Source: an uncultured Pelagibacteraceae bacterium (GTDB taxonomy: Bacteria > Pseudomonadota > Alphaproteobacteria > Pelagibacterales > Pelagibacteraceae). Taken from it: 64,000 nucleotides of DNA. The stretch covers positions 59,260-123,259 of the forward strand of contig CACJQE010000002.1 of assembly GCA_902595465.1 (NCBI GenBank), in the 5' to 3' direction. The position numbers were made by a program, and so were the translations under genes. This document shows, piece after piece, positions 23,459 to 33,562 of this stretch (positions are counted from its first letter, which is position 1; the number at the start of each line of letters is the position of its first letter). A model generated the notes under the pieces. The model ran no database searches. It saw only the letters and a list, made by a program, of their open reading frames with translations, and was not told where the DNA came from.

Positions 23459-26329
23459 CTATGCTGCGTCTTCTTTAAACTCATCCATGCTTGGGCATGT
23501 GCAGAATATATTTTTATCTCCATAAACATTGTCTACTCGGGCAACTGGAGGCCAAAATTTATTTTGTTTTAGAAAACTTGCAGGATATGCTGCTTCTTGT
23601 CTTGAATATTTATGTTCCCATACATCTGATGATAATTCAGTATCAGTGTGAGGAGCATTTTTAATTGGATTATCAATTTTATCAAATTCACCTGATTTAA
23701 TTTTTTCAATTTCTTGTTTAATCTTAATTAAAGTGTCACAAAATCTGTTTATTTCTGATAAACCTTCGCTTTCAGTTGGCTCTATCATCATAGTGCCAGC
23801 TACAGGCCATGACATAGTTGGTGCGTGAAATCCAAAATCTATCATTCTTTTAGCAATATCTTCTTCAGTTACCCCTGTTTCAGATTTAATATTTCTAATA
23901 TCAATTATGCACTCGTGTGCAACATTGCCATTTGCACCTTTGTACAAAATAGGAAAGTGATCTTTAAGTCTATGAGCAATATAATTTGCGTTTAAAATTG
24001 CAACTTGAGTAGCAAGCTTTAATCCCTCTGATCCCATCATTTTAATATACATCCAAGAGATTGATAGAATGCTTGAACTACCCCAAGGAGCTGCTGATAC
24101 TGCTCCAATTCCACTTGTCGGTCCGCAATCTTTTATTACTGGATGATTAGGCAGATAAACTTGTAAATGTTTTTTACAAGCTATAGGTCCCATTCCAGGT
24201 CCACCACCACCGTGAGGAATACAAAATGTTTTATGCAGATTAATATGACAAACATCTGGACCAAAATTTCCAGGCTTTGCAACTCCAACAAGGGCATTTA
24301 AATTTGCTCCATCCATATAGACCTGTCCACCATGTTTATGAACTAACTCACAAATATCAATTATTTTTTCCTCAAATACTCCATGGGTAGATGGGTAGGT
24401 TACCATTAAAGCTGCAAGATTTTCTGAATGTTGCTCTACTTTTTTCTTTAAATCATCGAAATCTACATTTCCCTCTTTATCACAATTAACAACAACGACT
24501 TTCATTCCAACCATTTGTGCGCTTGCTGGATTTGTACCATGTGCCGAACTTGGGATTAAACATATATTACGATGAGCATCATCTCTATCTAAGTGGTACT
24601 TTCTTATAACCATTAGACCTGCATATTCTCCTTGGGCGCCTGCATTAGGTTGTAGAGAAACACCGGAAAAACCCGTTATAGATCTCAACCAATTTTTTAA
24701 ATCAGTAAACAAATCTCTAAAACCTTCCATTTGTTCAACTGGAACAAAAGGATGAGGTTCTGCAAATTCTTTCCAAGAAATCGGGATCATTTCAGCAGCA
24801 GCATTTAACTTCATTGTGCACGAACCAAGTGCTATCATAGTTCTATTCAATGCTATATCCTTATCCTCTAGCTTTTTAAGATATCTAAGCATTTCAGTTT
24901 CTGAATGATATAAGTTAAAAATTGGATGCTCTAAATATTTTGAAGTTCTTAATAAATTTTTTGGTAAATTGGGTAATTTAACTGAAGGATCCTCTTTTTT
25001 TATTGATTCTGCAGCATTAAAAATTTTTAATAATTGATTTACTCTATAAACGTTTTTTCTTTCATCAAAAGAGACAGCAAGCATTTCAGAATTTACTTTT
25101 CGTATATTAACTTTCTGATTTAGAGCATTTTTATAAATTTGATCAGTCTTTTCTTTGGTAATAATTGTAACAGTATCAAAAAAATAATCAGAATAAATTT
25201 CATAACCTGACTGTTTTATTTTATCAGCAAAACTTTTTGCTAATTGAGAAACTCTTTCAGAAATATTTTTAATCCCATCTGGACCATGATAAATAGCATA
25301 TGCTGCTGAAACAATTGCTAATAAAGCTTGTGCAGTACAAATATTGCTTGTCGCCTTATCTCGTCTAATGTGTTGCTCTCTAGTTTGTAAAGATAATCTG
25401 TATGCCTTGTTACCATGTCTATCAACTGACACACCTACAATTCTACCAGGCATCGATCTCTTATACTCATCTTTAGTTGCAAAAAATGCTGCATGTGGAC
25501 CTCCATAACCCATTGGTATTCCAAATCGCTGAGAGCTTCCTACTGCTATATCAGCACCAAGTTCTCTTGGTGTTTTTAATTTTGCTAAAGCTAATAAATC
25601 ACAAGCTAATACAGCCTTACCGTTTTTTTTATGAATTTTGCTAATTGCTTCACTTGGGTCTTTAATATCACCTAAAGTTCCAGGATATTGTAAAATTCCA
25701 CAAACTAGATCTTCTTTTAATTGGTCTAAAACTTCATCTTCTTTTCCAACTAAAACTTTTAATCCCATTGGTTCAGCTCTAGTTTGAATTACATTTATTG
25801 TTTGAGGATGGCAATCCTCAGATACAAAAACTAAATTACTATCTTTTTTATTTAATCTATGACTAAGACCCATGGCTTCTGCTGCTGCTGTACCTTCATC
25901 CAATAAAGAAGCATTAGCGATATCCATTCCAGTAAAATCAACAATCATTTGTTGAAAGTTTAATAACATCTCAAGTCTTCCCTGAGCTACTTCAGGCTGA
26001 TAAGGTGTATATGATGTATACCAACCTGGATTTTCTAAAATATTTCTTAAAATTACGTATGGCGTATAAGTTCCATAATAACCCATTCCAATAAAATTTG
26101 AGTAAACATGATTTTTTTTTGAAATTGCTCTTAATTTTCTTAATGCCTCATATTCTGAATTAGACTCTCCGATATTAAGCTCACCTTTAAACATTATTTT
26201 TTCTGGAACAGTGTTATTCATTAAATCATCTATTGTTTGATAATTTAATTCTTTTAACATTTTTGATTGGTCTTCTTTAGAAGGTCCAATGTGTCTTTTT
26301 ATAAAATCTTTTTCTGAATTTGGTAACAT
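23459..26329 (-). CDS. gcvP: Glycine dehydrogenase (decarboxylating), P-protein
   Basis: 956 residues, the usual length for the fused, single-chain PLP P-protein. It decarboxylates glycine and passes the aminomethyl group to the lipoyl arm of GcvH. The N-terminal FIKRHIGPS motif, the first domain with YTPYQPEVAQGRLE, and the PLP Lys in INLHKTFCIPHGGGGPGMGP are all present. The start ATG overlaps the gcvH stop (TAATG). Last gene of gcvT-gcvH-gcvP under the tandem glycine riboswitch. Confidence 0.98.
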   Translation of the reverse strand: MLPNSEKDFIKRHIGPSKEDQSKMLKELNYQTIDDLMNNTVPEKIMFKGELNIGESNSEYEALRKLRAISKKNHVYSNFIGMGYYGTYTPYVILRNILENPGWYTSYTPYQPEVAQGRLEMLLNFQQMIVDFTGMDIANASLLDEGTAAAEAMGLSHRLNKKDSNLVFVSEDCHPQTINVIQTRAEPMGLKVLVGKEDEVLDQLKEDLVCGILQYPGTLGDIKDPSEAISKIHKKNGKAVLACDLLALAKLKTPRELGADIAVGSSQRFGIPMGYGGPHAAFFATKDEYKRSMPGRIVGVSVDRHGNKAYRLSLQTREQHIRRDKATSNICTAQALLAIVSAAYAIYHGPDGIKNISERVSQLAKSFADKIKQSGYEIYSDYFFDTVTIITKEKTDQIYKNALNQKVNIRKVNSEMLAVSFDERKNVYRVNQLLKIFNAAESIKKEDPSVKLPNLPKNLLRTSKYLEHPIFNLYHSETEMLRYLKKLEDKDIALNRTMIALGSCTMKLNAAAEMIPISWKEFAEPHPFVPVEQMEGFRDLFTDLKNWLRSITGFSGVSLQPNAGAQGEYAGLMVIRKYHLDRDDAHRNICLIPSSAHGTNPASAQMVGMKVVVVNCDKEGNVDFDDLKKKVEQHSENLAALMVTYPSTHGVFEEKIIDICELVHKHGGQVYMDGANLNALVGVAKPGNFGPDVCHINLHKTFCIPHGGGGPGMGPIACKKHLQVYLPNHPVIKDCGPTSGIGAVSAAPWGSSSILSISWMYIKMMGSEGLKLATQVAILNANYIAHRLKDHFPILYKGANGNVAHECIIDIRNIKSETGVTEEDIAKRMIDFGFHAPTMSWPVAGTMMIEPTESEGLSEINRFCDTLIKIKQEIEKIKSGEFDKIDNPIKNAPHTDTELSSDVWEHKYSRQEAAYPASFLKQNKFWPPVARVDNVYGDKNIFCTCPSMDEFKEDAA

Positions 26330-26709
26330 TATGCTGATGTCTCCTTTGCAAATTTTTCATATTCTTCTTTACTCATAAGACTATCCATTTCAGATTTGTC
26401 TTTTATTTTAAGTTTAAAAAACCATGCAGACTCTTCTGGGTCTTCATTTATTTTTGATGGATCATCAACTATCATTTGATTTGTATCTATAACTTCTCCA
26501 CTAACAGGAGTGTAAACATCACTAGCAGCTTTCGTTGACTCAACCACTCCAGCAGTTCCATCTTTATCAACATTTGAACCTTTCTCTGGGAGTTCAGCAA
26601 ATACTATATCCCCAAGCATTTCTGTTGCATGCTTGGTTATTCCAATTGTAGCTTCTTCTCCATCTAGTTTAATCCACTCATGTTCTTTTGAATATTTAAC
26701 TTCAGACAT
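26329..26709 (-). CDS. gcvH: Glycine cleavage system H-protein
   Basis: 126 residues, normal length. The lipoylated Lys lies in [17 protein letters not shown], and the start [12 protein letters not shown] is the family opening. It shuttles the aminomethyl intermediate between P-, T- and L-proteins. It overlaps gcvT by eight bases and gcvP by one base. No lpd gene is near, so the L-protein must be shared with other complexes. Confidence 0.97.
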   Translation of the reverse strand: MSEVKYSKEHEWIKLDGEEATIGITKHATEMLGDIVFAELPEKGSNVDKDGTAGVVESTKAASDVYTPVSGEVIDTNQMIVDDPSKINEDPEESAWFFKLKIKDKSEMDSLMSKEEYEKFAKETSA

Positions 26710-27808
26710 TAATTTCCCCTTTTACGTAATTTTTTTTATAAAACGGTAAGTTACAAATATTTGCGGGAATTTTTTTTCCTCTAACTTCAAGAAATATTTT
26801 TGTATTTACAGTTGAATAACTATTATCGACATATCCCATTGCTATTGGATGTTCAACGCTTGGTCCAAATGTGCCACTTGTTACTTTCCCAATTTCTTGA
26901 TTTTTATCATTGTAAATTTTGGTATTTCCTCTAGCAATTACTTTGCTGTCTGGTTTTATACCAACTCTCAATTTTTTTACTCCACTTTGAAATTGGTTTT
27001 TTAAAACTTCTGATCCAACAAATTCAGTCTCAATTCTGCTCTTAGGTATTGCCCATTTTAGATTAGCTTCGATAGGACTTGTATCGTTGTCTAAATCATT
27101 TCCATACAAGCAGAGTCCAGCTTCCATTCTTAATGTATCTCTTGCTCCTAAACCAATCAATTTAGATCCATTTTCTATCAAACTTTCTACAAAAGTTTCA
27201 GCATCACTATGTTTTATAGAAATTTCAAATCCATCCTCACCAGTATATCCTGATCTAGTTATGTATACTTTTTCATTTTTATAGACATAGTTGTTTCCGT
27301 TCATAAATTTTAGACTGTCACAACCAGGTATAACTTTATTTAAAACATTTTTTGCTTTGGGGCCCTGTAATGCAATTAATGACAATGACTCGTCAAGATT
27401 TAATTTATATTGATTATTAAGTTTAGATTTTATTACTTCATAATCATTATACTTACATGCAGCATTCAAGATAATTAAAAATCCATCAGATGTTTTGGTA
27501 ATTATCAGATCATCCTGAATTCCTCCTTTGTTATTCATTAAAAATGAATATTTACTTTGATTAGTTTTCAATTTTTTCAAATCTGCAGGAAAAATCTTCT
27601 CAAGATCATTTGTAAGATCATCACCACCCGATATAAATAATTGACCCATATGAGAAACATCAAAAATACCAGAGTGTGAACGTGTGTATTTATGCTCTTG
27701 TATAATTCCATCTTTATATTGGATGGGCATTTGATATCCAGCAAACTCTACAAGCTTTGCGCCATACTTAATGTGGAGATTATTTAACGATGTTTTTTTT
27801 ATAGTCAC
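26702..27808 (-). CDS. gcvT: Aminomethyltransferase, T-protein
   Basis: 368 residues. Transfers the methylene group from GcvH to tetrahydrofolate, releasing ammonia. [26 protein letters not shown] and the Asp-containing [11 protein letters not shown] mark the folate-binding T-protein. The only in-frame start is GTG 27808; an ATG two bases upstream in another frame is followed at once by TGA. The start lies about 20 bases after the second glycine aptamer, so riboswitch folding can directly control initiation. A paralogous folate protein (YgfZ) is at 60987. Confidence 0.97.
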   Translation of the reverse strand: MTIKKTSLNNLHIKYGAKLVEFAGYQMPIQYKDGIIQEHKYTRSHSGIFDVSHMGQLFISGGDDLTNDLEKIFPADLKKLKTNQSKYSFLMNNKGGIQDDLIITKTSDGFLIILNAACKYNDYEVIKSKLNNQYKLNLDESLSLIALQGPKAKNVLNKVIPGCDSLKFMNGNNYVYKNEKVYITRSGYTGEDGFEISIKHSDAETFVESLIENGSKLIGLGARDTLRMEAGLCLYGNDLDNDTSPIEANLKWAIPKSRIETEFVGSEVLKNQFQSGVKKLRVGIKPDSKVIARGNTKIYNDKNQEIGKVTSGTFGPSVEHPIAMGYVDNSYSTVNTKIFLEVRGKKIPANICNLPFYKKNYVKGEINV

Positions 27809-27825
27809 ATTAACTCTTTATGCCC

Positions 27826-27960
27826 CCTCTGTCTTTTTGCCTGAGAGATTTGCTCCTTCGGCGAGAATAATTCTCTTTCCAGAGTTAATATGTACGGTCC
27901 ATTTGCCTGAGAGTTTCCGGGGTGGTTGCTCCTTCGGCGCTACAAAAGTAGTCTCTCCCG
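27826..27960 (-). promoter_or_regulatory. Tandem glycine riboswitch
   Basis: On the minus strand two aptamers follow each other. Each has the core CGCCGAAGGAGCAA, then CTCTCAGGCAAA, the glycine riboswitch signature. Aptamer 1 spans about 27960-27893 (starting CGGGAGAGAC). Aptamer 2 spans about 27884-27827, closed by CTCTG/CAGAG. A linker of about eight bases joins them. Glycine binding normally turns on gcvTHP. The gap to GTG 27808 is too short for a separate terminator hairpin, so control of translation initiation is more likely than attenuation. Confidence 0.96.
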
Positions 27961-27999
27961 TATAAATTCTTATAACATAACTAATATAAATTTATAGCT

Positions 28000-28872
28000 C
28001 TAATTTGTTGCACTTTTTTTTTTCATAAGTGAAAGAAATTGTATTAAAACTGCAAATATCACTATTAAACCACCAATTAAAACGCTGGTTGGAGGATTTT
28101 CATTTATAAACATCCAGGCCCAAAAAGGTCCTAAAACTGCCTCTGATAACATTATGATTCCAACTAAGGCTGAAGGTGTAGATCTTGCACCGATTGTAAT
28201 AAAAATAAAACCAAAACCAAGTTGGAAAAAACCAGCTAAAAATCCCAAAAAAATGTCATTTAAAGATATAAAGATCGTTTTAGACATAAAATATCCAATG
28301 ATCAAAGCAATAACACCTGCAATAAATTGTAATGGAACCATATCTACACTTGGAAATTTTCTAACTATTAAAATTAATGTTGCGAATGATATTGGCATAA
28401 TAAAAGCAGCAATATTTCCACTCATTTGTCCAATTGTTAATGAGCTTCCAACCATCAAAATTATTCCTGAAATTGCTAAAACTATAGAAGTTAATGTTAT
28501 TAAGTTTATTTTTTCTTTTAAAAATATATATCCAAAAATTGCTAAAAATAATGTTTGGGTTTGAATTATAAAATTAGTATTTGCTACAGTAGTATTATAC
28601 ATCGCAAAAACATAACCACTAAAGCCACAGGCAAGTATAATGCCTCCAATAAGACCAGGGATTCCAGATTTATAAAACGCCGAAATAAAATTTTGCTTAT
28701 AACTAATAATTAGAAAGATCAGAACTACAATAATAAAAAAAACTGATCTCCAAAATAGAATCTGCCATAGAGTGGAACCTTCGAAAGATTTGACTATCAA
28801 CCCTCCAAAACTTAAACTGAAAGCACCAAAAAAAATCAAAAGCGGTCCTGGTAATTTTGTAATTAAATTCAT
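28000..28872 (-). CDS. EamA/DMT-family transporter
   Basis: 290 residues, about ten membrane helices in two EamA repeats. LLIFFGAFSLSFGGLIVKS opens the first, and FGFIFITIGARSTPSALVGIIMLSEAVLGPFWAWM (only partly quoted by family pattern) closes the second. It overlaps pxpC by four bases, so it is part of the pxpB-pxpC operon and may carry 5-oxoproline or a related compound. That is inferred from position only. Confidence 0.88.
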   Translation of the reverse strand: MNLITKLPGPLLIFFGAFSLSFGGLIVKSFEGSTLWQILFWRSVFFIIVVLIFLIISYKQNFISAFYKSGIPGLIGGIILACGFSGYVFAMYNTTVANTNFIIQTQTLFLAIFGYIFLKEKINLITLTSIVLAISGIILMVGSSLTIGQMSGNIAAFIMPISFATLILIVRKFPSVDMVPLQFIAGVIALIIGYFMSKTIFISLNDIFLGFLAGFFQLGFGFIFITIGARSTPSALVGIIMLSEAVLGPFWAWMFINENPPTSVLIGGLIVIFAVLIQFLSLMKKKSATN

Positions 28873-29825
28873 TTAATTTGAGAAATAATATTATTAGTCT
28901 CCATCTGATAAAGTTTATATAATGTTTCAGCATCCTCTAAACTTACATCTTTAAATTTAATATTAGATCCTGGTGTTAATTGTACCAGTCGATCATAGTC
29001 AGCAGATATGACGGTTGCAATCTTCGGATATCCACCAATAGTCCCATGATCTGATAACATAATTATTGGATCTCCAGCAGATGTTATTTGAATTACACCT
29101 TTTACCAAACCTTCAGATTTTATATTAGGATCAACGATATTTTCAATTTTTGGACCTTCTAATCTCATACCCATCCTGTCTGAAAGTTTTGTAATTTTAA
29201 AACTTTCTTTAAAGAATTTATTTTGTGAAGACTCAGAAAAATAATCATAGTTTGTGCCTTTAATGACCCTTATATTTTCAATAGTGCTACCTAAATAATC
29301 AAGTTTTCTTTTGTTAAAAGAATTATTAATATCAATTATTTCAATTTCTAAATCTTTAGAAAATTTATTCCCGTTATTTGGTCCAATTTGAGCTTGTGTA
29401 TTTATTGAACAGCTTCCCCAATAATAATCAACACCAAAAGTTCCATTAATCGAAAAATATCCATAAACAGACTTGTTGGTTGAATGAATATCGACTTCAT
29501 CACCATTTTTTAACAAATAACATTGGTAGGAATTACCATCAATAACACCTTCTTTTGTTATAATTTTAAATGATACATTTCCAGAAATACAAAAAAAAAT
29601 ATCTTTTCCAAAATACTTCAAATGCGGGCCTTGATAAGCAAATTCTATTACAGGTGAATTGTAATCATTTTGTAGAAGTGAGTTTAACAATTGAAAATTT
29701 CTTTTATCCATTGCTCCACTAAAAGGAATACCAATATGGTATAAATTATTTCTTCCTAAGTCTTGATATGTGGTGTTGATACCAGCTCTTAAAATTTTAA
29801 AGTAGTTTCTATCTTTTGATTTCAT
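28869..29825 (-). CDS. pxpC: 5-oxoprolinase subunit PxpC (biotin-dependent carboxyltransferase-like)
   Basis: 318 residues, AHS2/KipA-type domain. FKILRAGINTTYQDLGR near the start and RMGMRLEGP, SEGLVKGVIQ and MLSDHGTIGGYPKIATVI are family stretches. PxpA, PxpB and PxpC together hydrolyse 5-oxo-L-proline to glutamate at the cost of ATP. It overlaps pxpB by 17 bases. The pxpA gene is divergent nearby, so all three subunits are present. Confidence 0.93.
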   Translation of the reverse strand: MKSKDRNYFKILRAGINTTYQDLGRNNLYHIGIPFSGAMDKRNFQLLNSLLQNDYNSPVIEFAYQGPHLKYFGKDIFFCISGNVSFKIITKEGVIDGNSYQCYLLKNGDEVDIHSTNKSVYGYFSINGTFGVDYYWGSCSINTQAQIGPNNGNKFSKDLEIEIIDINNSFNKRKLDYLGSTIENIRVIKGTNYDYFSESSQNKFFKESFKITKLSDRMGMRLEGPKIENIVDPNIKSEGLVKGVIQITSAGDPIIMLSDHGTIGGYPKIATVISADYDRLVQLTPGSNIKFKDVSLEDAETLYKLYQMETNNIISQIK

Positions 29826-30483
29826 TATATTGATCTAAAGTTATTCTATGAAATTTTATTGTATCACCTGGATTAACAAGATTAGGGTTTGATTGATTAG
29901 ATGTGTCGAAAATATTTTGTGGTGTATTTCCCAAAATATTCCATCCCCCAGGTGTTTCAAAAGTATATATGTTGCAAAATTGTTCCGTTATTCCAACTGA
30001 ACCTTTTGGAACTTTAACTCTTGGTGTTTCTAATCTTTTTAATCTCATATCCTTTTCAAGATCACCGAGAAAAGGCATGCCAGCCACAAATCCTGTCATA
30101 TAACAAAAGTAATTTTTGCTAAAAAATTTTTCTAGGATTATTTCTGATTTTAATTTTAATTTATTTTCAACTCTTTTAATATCTAATGCAAAATTATTAT
30201 CACAACACACAGGAATTTCGATTAAGTTTTTTTCTAATTTATTGTTTTCTTTAATCTCTATATTTTCAATTTTTTTTTTTAAAGATAAGAAAGAATGTAT
30301 ATTTAAATCATATGAAATTATTAATTTATTATAAGATGGAGTTAAGTTTGTAATACCTTTTAAATTTAATTTTTTTATATGGTAAAAATATTTGATAACA
30401 TTTGAATTAATTTCTTGATTTACATCATTTCCAAAATCGCAATACAAAGCTGCGTCACCAAGATTTAATATATTTTTTATCAT
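29809..30483 (-). CDS. pxpB: 5-oxoprolinase subunit PxpB (KipI-like)
   Basis: 224 residues, AHS1/KipI family: GDAALYCDFG near the start, then EIPVCCDNNFALD, FCYMTGFVAGMPFLGDL and FCNIYTFETPGGWNILGNTP near the end. It partners PxpC in ATP-dependent ring opening of 5-oxoproline, a damage product of glutamine and glutamate. It is transcribed away from pxpA with a 27-base gap, so the two promoters must overlap each other's genes. Confidence 0.93.
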   Translation of the reverse strand: MIKNILNLGDAALYCDFGNDVNQEINSNVIKYFYHIKKLNLKGITNLTPSYNKLIISYDLNIHSFLSLKKKIENIEIKENNKLEKNLIEIPVCCDNNFALDIKRVENKLKLKSEIILEKFFSKNYFCYMTGFVAGMPFLGDLEKDMRLKRLETPRVKVPKGSVGITEQFCNIYTFETPGGWNILGNTPQNIFDTSNQSNPNLVNPGDTIKFHRITLDQYNEIKR

Positions 30484-30510
30484 AACATGTTATACTTATG
30501 ATTTATTAGT

Positions 30511-31284
30511 ATGGAAATTAATATCAATTGTGATTTAGGTGAAAAATCACAGCATCATTCAGATGAAAATGATCCAAAATTACTGGAAATTGTCAATTCA
30601 GCTAATGTTGCTTGTGGTTATCATGCTGGTGATGAAGATAGCATGAACCAAGTTGTAAAAATTTGTAAGAAAAACGGTGTGAGCATAGGTGCGCATCCAT
30701 CATTTAATGATCCAGAAAACTTTGGACGTAAAAGACTAAATTTATCGTCAGATGAAATAAATAAATTATTAATTGATCAGTATGAAATTTTACAAAATAT
30801 AGCTGAAAAACATGGTGAAATCGTTACACATATTAAACCACATGGTGCATTAAATAATATGGCTTGCGAGGATATTGAGCTTGCAACTATCATTGCAAAA
30901 TCAATCTGCAATTTTAATAAAGATTTAATCTATTTGGTACCGACAGGTTCAAAAATGGAAGAGGCTGCAAAGAAATTTGATATGAGGATAGCATGTGAAA
31001 TTTTTGCCGATAGAAATTATGAAGATAATGGAAATTTAGTGTCTAGAAAAGAGCCTCATGCACTTATTACAGATCCAGATAAAGCAAAAAGTCACGTTTT
31101 AAGCATGGTTCAGAACCAGGCCATTAATTGTCACAGCGGAAAGCAAATACCTTGTGAAATAGACTCTGTATGCATACATGGAGATAATGAAAGTTCACTA
31201 TCTACAGCTATATCTATAAAAAATAATTTAATAGATAATGGCTTAGAGCTAAAAACACTAACTAACTTAAGGAAATTTAAATAA
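30511..31284 (+). CDS. pxpA: 5-oxoprolinase subunit PxpA (LamB/YcsF family)
   Basis: 257 residues. INCDLGEKSQHHSDEND at the start, NVACGYHAGDEDSM, GAHPSFNDPENFGR and HIKPHGALNN are the family motifs, with metal-binding His and Asp residues. It works with PxpB and PxpC. The stop codon (TAA) and the ATG of the following TPR gene share one base. Confidence 0.95.
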   Translation: MEININCDLGEKSQHHSDENDPKLLEIVNSANVACGYHAGDEDSMNQVVKICKKNGVSIGAHPSFNDPENFGRKRLNLSSDEINKLLIDQYEILQNIAEKHGEIVTHIKPHGALNNMACEDIELATIIAKSICNFNKDLIYLVPTGSKMEEAAKKFDMRIACEIFADRNYEDNGNLVSRKEPHALITDPDKAKSHVLSMVQNQAINCHSGKQIPCEIDSVCIHGDNESSLSTAISIKNNLIDNGLELKTLTNLRKFK

Positions 31285-31769
31285 TGATAAAAAAAATAAT
31301 TTTTTCAATGTCCTTTTTAATTTTTTTAGCAGAAACATCTTTTGCTGCTGGTTCAAGTGACTCGAGCTCAAAGGAAACGTTATATGATAAAGCTGTACAA
31401 CAAATAAAAATGGCAAAAAAATTAGAAAAAAAAGGTAAAACCGAGAAAGCGATTAAAAGATACGAAAGAGCAATTAAATTTTTGGTAAAGTCAAATAAGA
31501 TGAAACCAAATAAAGCAGATACTTTAAACTATCTTGGATTTGCAACAAGAAAAATTGGTGATTTTGAAAATGGTGAGAAATATTATCTTCAAGGTTTAGC
31601 GATTGAGCCAAATCACATAGGAATTAACGAATATTTAGGTGAATTATATGTTGCAACCAATAGAATGAATTTAGCAAAAGAAAGATTGAGTGTTCTAGAG
31701 GGATGTAATTGTGAAGAATACAATCAGCTAAAAGGTGTTATAGACGGATCTAAAAAATCAAAATACTAG
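31284..31769 (+). CDS. Secreted TPR-repeat protein
   Basis: 161 residues. The N-terminal hydrophobic stretch ending FLAETSFAAG is a signal peptide. At least two tetratricopeptide units follow, about 79-150 (ADTLNYLGFATRKIGDFENGE and GINEYLGELYVATNRMNLAKE). A pair of Cys (GCNCEEY) lies near the end. It is probably a periplasmic protein-protein interaction module. Overlap with pxpA suggests coupled expression; a functional link is not shown. Confidence 0.8.
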   Translation: MIKKIIFSMSFLIFLAETSFAAGSSDSSSKETLYDKAVQQIKMAKKLEKKGKTEKAIKRYERAIKFLVKSNKMKPNKADTLNYLGFATRKIGDFENGEKYYLQGLAIEPNHIGINEYLGELYVATNRMNLAKERLSVLEGCNCEEYNQLKGVIDGSKKSKY

Positions 31770-33076
31770 TTTATATTTTTTATCATTTGCTCAGGCATCC
31801 AAAGAGCAATTTCTGGAAATATCACAACCAAGATAACAGCAAAAATCATTAGCAAGAAGAGTGGAAACGCACTTCTTGCTATATAACCCATATCTTTATT
31901 AGCCATACCCTGAAGAACAAAAAGATTAAAACCAACCGGCGGCGTGATCTGAGCCATTTCGACAACAATAACTAGAAAAACACCAAACCAAATCATATCA
32001 AAACCTGCTTGTCTAATCATTGGTTCAATTATAGCCATTGTTAAAACTACAGCAGAGATACCATCAAGAAACATTCCAAGAATTATATAAAAGATCATTA
32101 AAACAAAAATTAAAACATAAGGAGAAAGTTCCATTCCTTCAATCCATAGAGCAAGATTTCTTGGCAATCCTGTAAAACCCATTGCCAAAGATAAAAAAGT
32201 GGCTCCAGCTAATATAAAAGCTATCATGCAAGAAGTTTTAGTAGCACCCAAGAGAGACTCTTTAAATGTTCTTAAAGACAAACTCTTTTGAAAGTATGAT
32301 AAAATTAATGCACCTACTACACCCAAAGAAGCCGCTTCAGTTGCGGTTGCTATACCAGTATAAATTGAGCCAATAACTGAAACTATTAATAATATTACAG
32401 GTATCAGTTTTCCTGATTTCCTTACCTTTTCCATAAGTGAGAAGTCTTGTTTAAAAGCAGGCATGGATTTTTTATTTATTAACGACCAAATCATTACATA
32501 TGTCATAAAAATCAACGCAATCATTATTCCTGGTACAATTCCTGCAATAAATAGTTTTGCTATCGACTCTTGGACAGTCACACCATAAATAATTAAAATA
32601 ATTGAAGGTGGAATTAGAAGACCCAGCGTTCCTGATCCAGCTAAACTTCCAAGCAAAATACTTTCTGGATATTTTCTTTTTCTTAGTTCTGGAATAGACA
32701 TTTTTCCTACTGTGGCTACAGTTGCTGCAGAAGATCCTGAAATAGCTGCAAATAAAGCACATCCAACTACATTAACATGCACTAAGCCACCGGGTAGTTT
32801 TTGCATCCATGGGGATAATCCTTCAAATAAATTTTCAGATAACTTCGTCCGAAATAAAATTTCACCCATCCAAACAAATAAAGGAAGTGCAGTTAAAGTC
32901 CATGAAGATGAAGCTCCCCAAATTGTTGTTGCCATCGCATCACCAACTGGCCTTGTGGTGAACAGCATCATTCCTATTGATGAAACTCCAACCATACTTA
33001 TAGCAACCCAAATTCCCGAGCCTAAAAATATCAAGAGAACACTTATGAAAAATATAGTAAGTAAAATTTCAGTCAT
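31766..33076 (-). CDS. dctM: TRAP transporter large permease (DctM-like)
   Basis: 436 residues, about twelve to thirteen helices. Conserved TRAP features are ALPLFVWMGEILFRTKLSENLF, GSSAATVATVGKMSIPELRKRKY (part), GSLAGSGTLGLLIPPSIILIIYG and the late VVEMAQITPPVGFNLFVLQGM. It uses an ion gradient to import the ligand delivered by DctP. It overlaps dctQ by eight bases. The ligand is unknown; organic acids are common for this group. Confidence 0.95.
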   Translation of the reverse strand: MTEILLTIFFISVLLIFLGSGIWVAISMVGVSSIGMMLFTTRPVGDAMATTIWGASSSWTLTALPLFVWMGEILFRTKLSENLFEGLSPWMQKLPGGLVHVNVVGCALFAAISGSSAATVATVGKMSIPELRKRKYPESILLGSLAGSGTLGLLIPPSIILIIYGVTVQESIAKLFIAGIVPGIMIALIFMTYVMIWSLINKKSMPAFKQDFSLMEKVRKSGKLIPVILLIVSVIGSIYTGIATATEAASLGVVGALILSYFQKSLSLRTFKESLLGATKTSCMIAFILAGATFLSLAMGFTGLPRNLALWIEGMELSPYVLIFVLMIFYIILGMFLDGISAVVLTMAIIEPMIRQAGFDMIWFGVFLVIVVEMAQITPPVGFNLFVLQGMANKDMGYIARSAFPLFLLMIFAVILVVIFPEIALWMPEQMIKNIN

Positions 33077-33560
33077 TTTTTTTTGTTTGTATTTTCAAAA
33101 CTAATTGATGAGATACACATATGAAAAATATTAATGATCCTAAAGCAACACTAGTTTGTGGTATCCAAATTAAAATTTCGTCAGCTCCTTCACTTCTCTC
33201 TTGAAATTCATAAGATATTTTAAGCATTTTTAAAAAGTAAAAAGCTAGATAACCAGAAAAAATAGTTGCAACTATCAAACTCCATAATTCCAAAAATCTC
33301 TTTTTAATCCCAGTAGCTTTTTCTAAAAATAAAGTAATTCTAATGTGACCACCTTCTACAAAAGTATAAGATAAAGCAAAAAAAGATGAGGCAGCCATAC
33401 AATATCCAGAATATTCAGCTAGACCTCTTATATAAAAACCAAATATTCTTGATGAAATTCCAATTAAAATAAAAACTGCAACCAAAATAAGAAAGAATGC
33501 AGCGATATAGCCTGAGTAACTATAAAGATTATTTAAAAATTTATTGACTTTAGTAAACAT
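33069..33560 (-). CDS. dctQ: TRAP transporter small permease (DctQ-like)
   Basis: 163 residues with four membrane helices, the normal DctQ layout. GLAEYSGYCMAASSFFALSYTF and GGHIRITLFLEK correspond to the family core after helix 2. It forms the membrane part with DctM. A terminator hairpin lies just upstream, between it and dctP, so the membrane genes are probably expressed at a lower level than the binding protein. Confidence 0.93.
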   Translation of the reverse strand: MFTKVNKFLNNLYSYSGYIAAFFLILVAVFILIGISSRIFGFYIRGLAEYSGYCMAASSFFALSYTFVEGGHIRITLFLEKATGIKKRFLELWSLIVATIFSGYLAFYFLKMLKISYEFQERSEGADEILIWIPQTSVALGSLIFFICVSHQLVLKIQTKKND

Positions 33561-33562
33561 AT

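Noticed and set aside
27826-27960. Repeated GCTCCTTCGGCG units read as a possible CRISPR-like or mobile repeat
   Set aside because: Explained fully by the two aptamers of a tandem glycine riboswitch.
28154-28564. 136-codon plus-strand ORF inside the EamA gene
   Set aside because: Antisense shadow of a clear transporter; Lys/Ile-rich with no domain.
32712-33104. 130-codon plus-strand ORF over dctM
   Set aside because: Antisense shadow of the conserved TRAP permease.
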